Assembly: GCA_001600035.1 (NCBI GenBank)
Contig: BCIT01000019.1
Location: 186,001-250,000 of the forward strand
DNA length: 64,000 bases
Direction of reading: 5' to 3'
Source of the DNA: Holtermanniella nyarrowii
Lineage: Eukaryota; Basidiomycota; Tremellomycetes; Holtermanniales
Shown: positions 22,961 through 33,106 of the stretch, piece by piece
Layout: the number at the start of each line of letters is the position of its first letter
How positions within the stretch are numbered: the first letter of the stretch is position 1
Position numbers and translations under genes: made by a program
Notes under the pieces: generated by a model
Database searches by the model: none
Seen by the model: the letters and a program-made list of their open reading frames with translations, nothing else
What the model was told of the DNA's origin: nothing

Positions 22961-23537
22961 ATGGCTCAAGCACTCCAACAATCACTGCAAAGAGTATCAG
23001 CAGAGTTCCAGACGTTCGAGACGGGTACGCCTACATCCCTCACCTGAAGCTGACGCGCGCAGAACTGACAGCGACTGTCGAAGCGCGTCAACGGCTTGAT
23101 TCGCAACTTACAGAAAATGAGGGTGTCCTGAAAGTAAGCTAAAGTACCATAGCTCAGATACCTGCTCGGCTATTCTGGCTACGTGTGATAGCTGACACGC
23201 TCTTGTAGGAAATGTCAATCTTGAAATCACACAATACAGTCTATAAACTCGTTGGACCTTCATTGGTCCCACAAGATCCTGTAGAAGCCAAAGTCAATGT
23301 CGAGAAGCGATTAGGGTTCATCAAATCTGAAATGTGAGTTCAGCCTGGCGAGGTGAGGAGGTGCAAGCTGACATAGTAGTGAGCGGGTGGAGAAGCTGTT
23401 GAAGGAGATTGAGGGCAAAGCGGGTGCCAAGAGGCAAGAGGTATGTGATGATGAATGGGACAGAAGGAAGGCTGACGGGTTAGATGATCAAGGCCCAGAC
23501 TGAGCTGCAGAAGCTTCAAGGAGCACCCAAGGCCTAG
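22961..23537 (+). CDS. YKE2: prefoldin subunit 6
   Basis: Prefoldin is the hexameric cytosolic cochaperone that passes unfolded actin and tubulin to the CCT chaperonin; subunit 6 is a beta-type subunit. Five exons join in frame to about 120 residues, the usual length. The sequence has the two coiled-coil helices around a beta hairpin: TVEARQRLDSQLTENEGVLK, SHNTVYKLVGPSLVPQDPVE, and VEKRLGFIKSEIERVEKLL. I chose the ATG at 22961 (MAQALQQSLQRV) because it matches the short family N-terminus. An upstream in-frame ATG at about 22863 would add 33 atypical residues. One intron ends in a TAGTAG double acceptor. Confidence 0.92.
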
Positions 23538-23694
23538 AATGCATGACATGACATAGACATCCTTTTTCAATCGTCCTGGGTGGGTGTTGACGTGGCGTCG
23601 GCTGCCCACTACAAGACTCATTTGCCTGCGCAGCGTCACGAAGCAAATTTGGACAGAACACTGAGCTCGCCATACTATCATACTTTTGCATACT

Positions 23695-24869
23695 CTAAGC
23701 GCTAATTCCCTCTCCCTCTCCCAAATCCTCCACAAAGCTTCCCCTCTGATCAACAACCAAAACACTCCAATCAACCTTCACCCCATGCTCCCCGAAAATC
23801 TCTTCAATAGCCCCTCCAATCGCCTCAAAATTCTCCGTCGCGAGCGCCAGGATTGTCGGACCTGCACCGGACAAACAAATACCCAGCAAACCAGGGTGTG
23901 ATTGCGGTGACAGAGATGAGAGAATCTCGGGTAGGCCTGGAATGAGTGCCATTCGATAAGGTTGATGAACGCGATCTTTCATTGCTTCGTAGATCAGCTC
24001 CGAGTCGGGTGGACTGCGCGCTAGAGCTGTGGTGAGGACTGCTAGGCGTTGAAGGTTGAAGACCTGTTTGATGTCAGTGAGAGGACGAAGAAGGGGACGT
24101 ACGAGATCTTTGCGAGAATATGTCTCAGGAAGCACACCCCTTGCTTTGGCTGTTGCGAGCTCGAAGCGCGGTCTGACGGCGATAGCTTTGATCTCTTTTG
24201 CCCAACCAAAGCGGACGTAGTGGCCGATACCCTTTGGTGCAGGTGGAGGATCACGACCCCAATTCTCACCCGCGTCTTCCGGGTATTCAGGCAATACTTC
24301 TGCCAGAGGAATAGAAGCAGCCGACATGTCATCAGGTGACAATTCCCTCAGGTACGACCCGACGAAACCGCCGACGAGAGCGGCAGTGACGTTGTCTGGG
24401 TGTCGTTCCAACATGAGAGCAAAGTCAAGCAGACGCTCAGTGGAGAGATTGAGGTTACCGAGGAGATTACCGAGCAGAACACCTGCAATGACTGCTGCGC
24501 CAGATGAACCAAGACCGCGACCGAAGGGGATCTCGTTGACGGCGTGGATGAGGACACCAGATGGGAAGGATTGAATATCGTGTGAGCGAAGAACGTACAG
24601 TGCTACACGGGTCAGGAGGTTTTTGTACGGCGAGAGAGGAACGTTGGTGGAGTCTAGGCCTGTGTAGGTGATTTTAGGAAGGGATGGGGTTGAAGGTGCG
24701 GAGACGGGCATGGAGACTGTGACGCGGAGGGAGAGGGAGAGGGCAATGCCTGCTACATCAAAGCCTGGGCCACTGCAATATTAGACCGTATTGAGCGCTT
24801 GCAGAGGATGTGGACTCACACGTTTGCAGTCGTGGCCGGAACATGGATGGTATATCGCTTGTACGACAT
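23695..24869 (-). CDS. THR1: homoserine kinase (GHMP family)
   Basis: The enzyme phosphorylates L-homoserine with ATP, the committed step to threonine. The N-terminus MSYKRYTIHVPATTANVGPG spans the first intron (about 24776-24831). The GHMP ATP-binding loop is IPFGRGLGSSGAAVIAG, followed by ERHPDNVTAALVGGFVG. The C-terminal GHMP motif is LGICLSGAGPTILAL. Near 24065-24103 a 39-nt stretch with good splice signals (GTACGT ... CACTGACATCAAACAG) is in frame and has no stop. Removing it gives KDLVFNLQRLAVLT, which fits the family better. The protein is about 350 residues, a normal length, and likely cytosolic. Confidence 0.95.
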
Positions 24870-25871
24870 TTTAACACTTTTGAGTTGGGTCTTCTTCTGG
24901 CTTCTTGCTTCGACGGTTTGCTGGCGGATATGACAGACGGTAATCCCTTGAGATTCAGTGTCTAGATTATATCCACTCTGCTTCAAGGTTGTTGCTCTTT
25001 TTGCTCGAAAGCTGTACTGACAGCTGAAGCTACGGTTATAGCCGAAGGACATCGGACCCGACTCGAGCTCTCGCGTCGCACGTTGATGACTTTCACGTGC
25101 AAAGCTTCGCAAGAGCTCGAGAAGCTAGCTAGCTAGCTAGATCTGCGCGCTGCAGCTGCATATGCATGATTCAGCAGCTGCAACTGGACCTTTCGGAGAA
25201 GAGTTTTGAATGCGTCGACTCATGAACCAAGTTAAGTTGCGCCGTTGCGGTCGTATGAAACGCCTCCAAGGTATCTCCTGCCAAGATGCAGACATCCTCT
25301 GCGCACTCGCACTGCATGTAGTAGTAAACCACTCTTGGCCTGGCCCTGTAGTGCCTAATGGGCTTAGTGTGCTAGCTTGTGCTGGAGCTCGGGGTATAGC
25401 TGTGATTTGCGTGACCAAAGGGATTCCCAGGAGACGGGCTTCGGCCAAGAGCTGCAACGGTGCGCTTCCATGACACAATCCATAACCTTGCAGGCTGTGG
25501 ACTTGAAATGGTCGCGGAGATCGATTTCAACAAGCTAGCTTAAGCTTTTGTAACAGTATGGAATTTTAAGCAGTACTTGGCCTTCAAAGTTCAAGGACAC
25601 ACGGCCAAGGTTAGATAGGCTGCTCATTGTTTAGGGTGAGACGGAGATGTCCGATGCAGGGCAAGCTTCTTGGCTAGCGGCTAGGAGATTGCGGAGATGC
25701 TAGATCGCTGATCGACAATTCAAGGTCGACCCGACGACATGACAAGTCACAAACACGCTGAAAGTCTGTCGCGGCCATGGCCCAAATTCGACGAGACTGT
25801 GAGTGAGTTGTATGGCTGGTGACATGGATCGCTAGTGATACCAAAGGGCTACTTCAGTGCTTACTGAGTAA
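24870..25871. other. intergenic with a short AGCT microsatellite
   Basis: About 1 kb separates THR1 from the next minus-strand gene. A short run of AGCT repeats lies at about 25122-25140. A minus-strand frame at 25137-25478 (113 codons) is open but has no recognised family, and I do not call it a gene. Other frames are short. Confidence 0.5.
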
Positions 25872-26198
25872 CTATGACATTTCCCAGAGACTCACATCCC
25901 TATGACTTCCGACTAGAGATTTGATCCTTGCGAGATGATCGTCTGGTCTCCTCGTAAGCTCCACATACGGCCAGACTTGTTTTTTCGGGTATTCATCGTT
26001 GATTCGTTTTCTGAGCTCTTGCGAGAAATATGTCGTGACGACAGAGAGAGATGGCAAAGGCTCAGACGTTCGCGCGTACGTTGAGGCCAAATATGTGACT
26101 GTCTTTTGAACAATGCCGTCAATTACTCTCTCCATTCTCGCTTGACCCGCTTTAAACTCCTCGGGGCTGATCTGGTCAGAGCCGTATGTATCAGCCAT
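25872..26198 (-). CDS. small hypothetical protein, 108 residues
   Basis: A single uninterrupted frame runs from the ATG at 26198 (MADTYGSDQISPEEFKAG) to the stop at 25872. Its composition is protein-like: a helical segment (QARMERVIDGIVQKTVTYLA) followed by RINDEYPKKQVWPYVELTRR. No signal peptide or membrane helix is visible. A donor GTGAGT near the end (about 25895) would allow an alternative last exon of three residues. No family is recognised. It is divergent from the SmE gene. Confidence 0.55.
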   Translation of the reverse strand: MADTYGSDQISPEEFKAGQARMERVIDGIVQKTVTYLASTYARTSEPLPSLSVVTTYFSQELRKRINDEYPKKQVWPYVELTRRPDDHLARIKSLVGSHRDVSLWEMS

Positions 26199-26444
26199 GT
26201 CTGACAACTGAAATGTTCGAGATTGAGGTTTGAGTCACTCAGGTGTCCTCGAACACACCGTTGTCAGCTCAAGGGAGGGCCTTCCCTTCAATTTTAAAGT
26301 GCCACATTCTTCCTTGTTTCTCTCAGTCTTTAAATGAACCCTCCCGTACCCTTCTCAGCAACAAGCTCGAAGCTGTCAAGTAACAAGCTGCCTGCTACTT
26401 CGCGTTCTAGTCTTCCATCTTCAAAAGAGATCTAATCGCCCAAC

Positions 26445-28651
26445 ATGAGCGGAAGAAAGGTGATGGTACAGCCCATCGTGAGTGTTCTGGAGTTGCGGAC
26501 GAGGTCACGAGAGCTGATGTCGCGTAGAACATCTTGTTCAACTACCTTCAAAAGGTTTGTTCGAGCCTGTCTCTTCGATGAGAGGAGTATTGACAGAGCA
26601 GCAAACACCCATCACAATCTGGCTGTTTGATAACACCGAGATGAGGATCAACGGCGTCATCAAGGTGCGTTTCAACTGCGTGTCGCGCGAGCGATGTGGA
26701 TGCTGACGATACGAATTAGGGCTTTGACGAGTTCATGAACCTCGTCATTGACGACGCAGAAGAGGTCTTTGAGTTCAACAAGAAGCCTGGAAAGGAGGTC
26801 AAGCCAAGTCGTGAACTAGGTAAGTCTCGTTTGCTTGCATTTGCACGGAGTTGCTTTGAGTAAATCTACGCTCAACCGTCGAAAGAGCGCCTGCGATATA
26901 GCTAGCAGTACAGGTGATAGCACAGTACAGGTGATCGCATGGAGGCGTTGGCGGAGTTAGCTACTTCTGGGCAGGGCCAGGCGTTCTCACTCGGCGGTTT
27001 GTTCATATCCAGCTCTGCTATCGCTACTTCATGCTCGCTCGTGTCGTTCGATTCGAGGTGTGCTCGGCGGGAGAAACGATATACTTCCACGTCGCACCTA
27101 TGCCTGCGTCCAAGACGCATGTGGACAGACGATCTCGGGCTTGCTACGTACCGCTTTGCGGTATAATGATAGCCGCGGTTCGCTGTCCGAGATCGCGTCG
27201 TTGGATCGATGAGATTGCTTGCCAGCCGCGTTATACTGAGAAGAATCGATGGAAGACGCCCATGAGCCCACGGTTCAGGTTGCCAAGGGCTCAGGACAAG
27301 CGGTTCCATCTTCTTCACGACCAATTACTTCAATTGCGGTGCTCTTATCATCTTCAACCGCAGCCCGTATCTAGTGCGAAACGAATGACGTGCGGAACTC
27401 CTCGAGCCTCTTCCGAGCCGTCAAGCGTCTCGACTAGCATTCAAGACGTGCAACATTGCATCTGGCTGTCGCTACGCCGCAGAAGGGATTGCGCGTGCTT
27501 CAGTCAAAGCTGCACCAGCCAGATTGCTCTGTCTGCGGTGTATAGCGATGCGCAGTGGCGGCTGCGTGAGTCATTCCGCGGCTTTCGGTGATCAGATGGG
27601 CACCTATCATCTCACGTCTGCGTGGCGACGACGGTGCTCATCTCGATTGAGATGGCGCATCTGCTGCTACTGCAGACACCTTGATGGCGTGCCGTTTGAG
27701 CCGGGTCAGTCACCTAGCCTGATGGGCTGGAAAGCGTTCTGTGACTCAGATCCCGTACCGCAGCATCCCCGCCGGTCGTCAGCGACTCTGCGGCACTTCT
27801 GATGGATAATACTACACGGTCAATATTCAGAATGAGCTGGCTCCTCGTCAGCTGGCAATTGTGACTGCTTGATCATGACACACGCTGCGGTCATTCAATA
27901 TCAGGGTTTTCTTATCTTGGGTCTACTCATCTGGTAGTCGGTGCGGACTGATTGGCTTAGCGGCAAGAGTCATGGCCCGGCTCAATTCACGATTTCGGCG
28001 TGCATGTATGGTTGCACTCGAGATTTCTTTTGCACACGATTGATCCTGCGGCATAGGCTGTGCTGGCAATGATGGTGACATCCGCCGCTGTTTATCTGCA
28101 TCAAACGAATTGCTTCGGTAAAGCACTGAGAGACCGATTGGCCCACGCGTCACTTGACATTGCGTATCTGTTTGCAAGACTATCAACGTTACCGTTTGCA
28201 GGACTATCAGCATTGCCCGTGGCTAGGCAAGGACTGTGCATCTTGTCCGACTTGACATGTTTATGCTCAGCCAGGCAAGATGATAGTGTTTCAGCGGCTT
28301 TGTAGCTTGCAGCCAAGCTTGCAAACGAGACATTTCGTGGCAGGCCTTAAGTCCGTGGACTTGATGGTACTTTGGACGTGACGTCTCACGTCATGCTTTC
28401 TTCCTTTGGTGCAGCCAAATCGACGAGGGCCTGGTTTGAGTGCATCTCGTGCCACACTGCATCGTTCAGCATCTCTGAGCCACCGCAAGGCCGCATGATA
28501 TTTCCCTGCTATCGTACTGCCCGTCTCCACAATTTCTTTTCCGTCTTGCAGTTTCTTTCTTGCCACATACTTTTATTCAATGCTGACTTTCGCAGGACGA
28601 ATCTTGCTCAAGGGTGACAACATTACATTAATCCAACCTCAACAAGGATAG
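26445..28651 (+). CDS. SME1: small nuclear ribonucleoprotein SmE
   Basis: SmE is one of seven Sm proteins forming the ring on U1, U2, U4 and U5 snRNAs. Exons are 26445-26477, 26528-26554, 26602-26664, 26720-26819 and 28596-28651, giving 92 residues, the normal length. Sm1 motif: TPITIWLFDNTEMRINGVIK then GFDEFMNLVIDDAEEV. Sm2 motif: ELGRILLKGDNITLIQPQQG, completed only by the last exon. The joint between exons 4 and 5 is phase 1 (G plus GA makes Gly), with a GTAAGT donor and a GCTGACTTTCGCAG acceptor. No other match to the Sm2 motif exists nearby, so the 1776-nt last intron appears real. The exon 3 acceptor is ambiguous (CAGCAG), so a one-residue variant (Gln-Gln) is possible. Confidence 0.95.
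26820..28595 (+). other. 1776-nt last intron of the SmE gene
   Basis: The intron runs from GTAAGT at 26820 to CGCAG at 28595. It contains frames of up to 186 codons (27031-27591 plus, 26902-27324 minus), none matching a family I know. Visible structure includes a 13-bp direct repeat CAGTACAGGTGAT (26906-26918 and 26923-26935), two 24-bp tandem units (28170-28193 and 28194-28217), and a perfect 6-bp hairpin AAGTCC-GT-GGACTT (28349-28362). I found no terminal repeats that would define an inserted element. Confidence 0.8.
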
Positions 28652-28842
28652 AGGGACGCTGTAGGGAGATGAGATGGAATTGACTGCCCGTGATGTCACT
28701 CTCACTTTTGCAAGCTTCCGCTGCTTTTCTCTGTGACCCAGCTCCGCTGAATGTGGTTGTCCGAACTCAGATCTGTACAAGGTATGTGCATTGCGGAGAG
28801 ATTCTTTGCTACAACGGTGATCATGCGACCACTAGGCCTGAT

Positions 28843-30378
28843 TCATGCCGTCTGATAGTGAGGCGGCTCCCACGCTGGCGTGGCGTGCGAGAGAGCAGGC
28901 TTGGTGAAGCTGTTGGGATCCGGCCAGAACTGCATCTCGACGTCTTCCTTGCTTGGAAAACGCTGCAGCTGCCAAGGTGTAGACTGAGGAAAAGTAGGCA
29001 TTGACGCTCGTCGGTGGTCTGTTGCTGGGACGATGCCAGGGTAGGACATCCATGCTGGCTGATATGTTGGAAGGAGTCTGCTTGTAAGTGCTGCTGTGAA
29101 GTTGAGGATAAGAGTACGCACTGGGAGCAATCGAACTGAACGGGCTGCATCGGCACGTCGAACCACATAGAAGGCAGGCCATCGTGGTTAGATTCGGTTG
29201 AAACGTCACTGGGCAAGGTGGACCAGGTTGAAGAGGGGTCGAACGTTTGTGGCTGTGCGACGCCGATGGGCACAGCGTAGCTCGGTGGTGGAGGGGCCAT
29301 GAGGGGTGGTGGACCTGCAGGCTGAGGAGCAAAAATAGCATTGACAGATATCGGCGGCGGCATCTTGGCTTCAGACTGCATTGAAGCTCTTCGCGCTGCC
29401 GGAGCAGGCTGCTTGCGCTTGTTCCGCAGGGAGGATCTATTGGCTGCTGCAAGTGCTGCGGGTGCAAGAGGAGGCTGATGTTGCTGAAAAGGGGGAAGAG
29501 GAGGAAAGATGGGAATGGGAGTGTCAGATCTCGAGTAGCTCGGTCGTTCCGTGAGACTGATATTGCCCAACGTCAAGCCTAGCGTCGAGCAATTAGGAGC
29601 ACTCTCACGACGTCTCGAAACCCTCGGCTTTGACTCGAACAACTCGAGCTCATCATCCACCAGTTTATAGACCTCTTTTTTCTCCGAGCTCTCAGCTGTG
29701 CGAACAGCTGCTAGATTAGACAGAGGTAAAGAAGTGATGAATCGACCGTGCGTCAAGGCTTTACGGACTTGGAGGTATTGAACGTCGGTGAGGGGGAGGG
29801 AAGGGTCGCAGTAGGCTAGTAGAGGGATGATGGTGTTTTCGCAGGTTACGAAGAATGTGACGGGTGGTCTATCGGCTGTTACGTCTGGATGTTAGTTTGT
29901 TTGGTGCTGTGGAAACTTACTGGGTATGTAACTTTGTGTCTCGGAGCTCTTGTCGTGTGTCTTGGGGCTGAGGAGGTGCATCTCTGCGTCGGCTGACGCA
30001 TTTATGCTTGTGCTTGTGCTTGCTTGAGTACTACTTGTCAGCCACGTCCAGACAGTGAAGAACGCACAGAATTGGAGTAGCAGGTAGAGCTTGATCCCGC
30101 GCATCACCGTCGCCACCGTGGTCCGAGCTGTTACCGAAAGGAGGCAGACCAGTCGGTCGCTTGCGGATACCAGGCCAAGCGGTATGATCATTCCACCAAA
30201 ACGTTCTCGCCTGAGGAGAAGACTGTCTTGCTCGTTTTGGCGCGTCTTCGTCGAGGTCGTCTGTGCATGCTACTCGGCGCTTGGCGTGACGGGTATTGTC
30301 AGATACATTGGTAATGTTGGTGGTGGAGGGTGTGGTTGATGGCGAGAGGTCTTGAATCTCGATAACTTCTGTGGACAT
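28843..30378 (-). CDS. proline-rich nuclear-type protein, unrecognised
   Basis: Four exons join in frame to about 480 residues. The N-terminus (MSTEVIEIQDLSPSTTPST) is followed by basic patches (HAKRRVACTD, DAPKRARQSSP) that look like a nuclear signal. A compact, ordered-looking block follows the second intron (PPVTFFVTCENTIIPLLAYC, then LPLTDVQYLQVRKALTHGRF). The rest is Pro/Ala/Gln-rich (PPLPPFQQHQPPLAPAAL; PPPLMAPPPPSYAVPIG). The last exon reads PAWMSYPGIVPATDHRR to PPHYQTA. This composition fits a transcriptional regulator, but no DNA-binding domain is recognised. Confidence 0.65.
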
Positions 30379-31152
30379 GGTACAGTAATAAGGAGGAACA
30401 TCAGCCTGTTCAGAGCGATTTAACCCTTATACCGTCCAAAGAAACACCGCAATCAGCATCCGGTCTCAGGATTCATTACCCTGTCTTGATGGACCGGGAT
30501 CGAGATGGTACCTGGCCGTCGAGGTTGAGATTTGCGCGTACGACCGCACCCGAACAGTGATCATCTCGTCATTCTCTGCGTTTCATCTCCTTCATAGCTC
30601 CTTTGACACGGCCCAACCCTGCGCTAGAGGCTCATCTCGTCGTACTGAAGGGTAAGGTTTTCCCCTGTCTAGTTCCTGGCCGGGGATACGGACGCTTTTC
30701 AGGGGAAGAAAAGGCATGGCGTTAGTCTGAGCGTCGACGATCCCCGTATTGTGAGTTCAAGGGCACATGTGAGTAAAGTTTGCTTGTCATCACGATCCGT
30801 TAGTATCGGATGTCAGTGTGAATCCTGTACCGGATCGTCAGTCGTTGCAACAAAGTTAGTGAGACGTTCTCGTGTGAACTGGAATGAGATGGAAAAGAGG
30901 GTTGACCCTGAGATCAGGAGGCAAGGCACGCGTGATAGGCTTCTGTGTGTTATCTTGCGTCATAACCTTGACCAAGGTCCGGCTCATTGCTATTCACGGT
31001 GAACTGAGGATGACTTTCTTACTGACCTTGTTGATATGACATTACTGTTACTGACAATGCCGGCGGCAAGTCGGGCAATAGCCAGGCACTTCGGCCCGAC
31101 TCCGCTCTACTTTTCTAATTACTGACAAAACTGCTTACATTTCTCACTGATC
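30379..31152. promoter_or_regulatory. divergent intergenic region
   Basis: The 774-bp interval lies between two divergent start codons and should hold both promoters. I saw no TATA box, long repeat or convincing open frame. Confidence 0.45.
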
Positions 31153-33075
31153 ATGCTGACCAAGTCCGTGATGAGGAAACCATACAAGCCTAACTTATAC
31201 CTGGCGTCGGGTATAGTGTCATTGGGAGGATGGGTGAGTTTGTCACTGATGTGGACGCGATTACTGACAGACCGAGCTCTTTGGGTTTGATACTGGATCT
31301 ATCGGTATGCTCTTGATTGACTGCTCGGGACATCCTACTGACGGTCAGGTCCTGTGACTGAGATGCACGATTTCTACCCCTTGACAGCATCAACGCAGGG
31401 TGTAGTCGTCGCGACTGTACGTCTCTAGCACCTCCCCATCTAACCACCAGATCCTGCTCACAGCCCTGCTAACAAGCACAGCTTCCGGGCCACTCTCAGA
31501 CCGGCATTCAAGGACTCGAATCATCGCACTAGGCGCAATCATCTTTTCCCTCGGTTCACTGCTCTGCGCATGCAGTCAAGCGCTCGCAATGTTTATTGTG
31601 GGGAGAGCGATCGCTGGTTTGGGCGAAGGCTTGTTTCTGAGTGTTTGTGGAGTTTGGTTGGTTGAATGTTCCCCGAAAGAGATTCGGGGGAGGATGGGCG
31701 CGATGCTGCAGCTTGGTGTCACGCTTGGTGTTGCATCGGGCTACTTTGTTTGCTACGGGAGGTGAGACTGCTTATACTGGAGTGGAACTGATATCAGCGT
31801 GACATTGGAATCATCATGGTCTTTTCGAATCCCCTACATCTGCCAAACAGCCATGGCATCAACCTTGGCGATCCTCGTCTCAACGCGTCTAGTCCCCGAA
31901 TCACCCCGCTGGCTTCTCCTCCGTTCCAACCATCCAGAAAGCGCAATCCCAATCATCGAAGCCTTTGCTCAGAATCCCCATTCAGCCGAGACGGAAAAGA
32001 CGGAACTCTTGATCAGGACAGAGGCTGAGCGTCAAGCTAGAGAAGCGGAAGTTGAAGGGAAGAGGGAGAAAGTGATGAGTTGGTTCGGCCTGGGTGGTGT
32101 TAGTGAATGTTTTGTGAGACGGGATGGGACGCGGTGGAAGACTGCGCTGGGTATTGTGAGTTGACTGGTGGTTGAGGGGATTGAGCTGATGATGCAAGGC
32201 GTTAATGGGTGTTCAGCAGCTTAGCGGCATTGATGCAATCCTGTTTTACGCGCCAATCATCTTTTCATCAGCTGGAATCTCATCCAAGCAAGGTAGTTTC
32301 TTGGCAAGTGGAATCACAGGTATCGTCGGTGTCGTGTAAGTTCTTTCTTCAAGATCTTGACGTTGACAATCAGCGTGACTATTCCAGCTCAGTTTTATCT
32401 GATGGATCGTCTCGGACGGAGACCATCGACTATCATCGGTGGAACCGTCATGGGAGCCGCTATGGGTACGTCTTCATTAAGCTGTCCATTGCTGAGCCGA
32501 CTAGTCACCATGGGATCCGTGTATGCGTCAGGCTCAATCGCCAAGCCAGCTGGCAAGTGGATCGCCATCATCATGGTCTACGTGCGTCTTGTCTGCAAAC
32601 AACTGCTGATAAGAAGGTCTTTACGGCTTTCTTCCAAGCGACTTGGGCAGTCGTCATCAAAGTTTATGCAACGGAAATTCAGCCCAACAGGACTAGAGCA
32701 CCAGCTAGCTCACTCGCTCAGACGATGAACTGGATCATCAAGTGAGCTTATCGAAGTCGCATGTTACTGACCGAGCAGTGTGGCTATTGCTCTATTCACT
32801 CCTTCCTTCCTTGAGAAGAGCGCTGCTGGTTGTTACATGTTCTTTGGAGTGTGGTGCTGTGAGTTCCTGCATTGACAAAGCTGACGACAGTCCTCGGCGT
32901 CGCTCTGTCCTATGTCACAATGACAGAGACAAAGGGCCTCTCAATGCAAGCTGTCGATGCAGCTTGGGACGTCAACGCAGCCAAGGTATCCAAGCTCCTT
33001 CACCCCGTTTCCGCCGTGCTAGGCTACCACAAAAACTCCAGTGACCGAGCCATCGAGCTAGAAATGCGCCAATAA
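31153..33075 (+). CDS. MFS sugar porter
   Basis: This is a 12-helix plasma-membrane transporter of the sugar porter family (hexose or related polyol uptake; substrate not predictable). About ten short exons join in frame to roughly 490 residues. Signatures in order are FGFDTGSIGPVTEM, GPLSDRHSRTRIIALGAII, VGRAIAGLGEGLFLSV, PKEIRGRMGAMLQL, PESPRWLLLRS, GVQQLSGIDAILFYAPIIF, YLMDRLGRRPSTIIGG and TETKGLSMQ. All the usual motifs are present, so it looks functional. The first exon is LTKSVMRKPYKPNLYL after the ATG. The 3' end is 31 bp from the converging histidine kinase gene. Confidence 0.9.
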
Positions 33076-33106
33076 TGCATCTTGATGCCCAAATGTACAG
33101 ATACCC

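Noticed and set aside
25137-25478. 113-codon minus-strand frame near THR1
   Set aside because: It is open and somewhat protein-like, but no family, splice context or promoter evidence supports it.
27031-27591. 186-codon plus-strand frame inside the SmE intron
   Set aside because: No recognised domain, odd composition rich in Arg, Cys and Ser, and no support for a start; left as intron content only.
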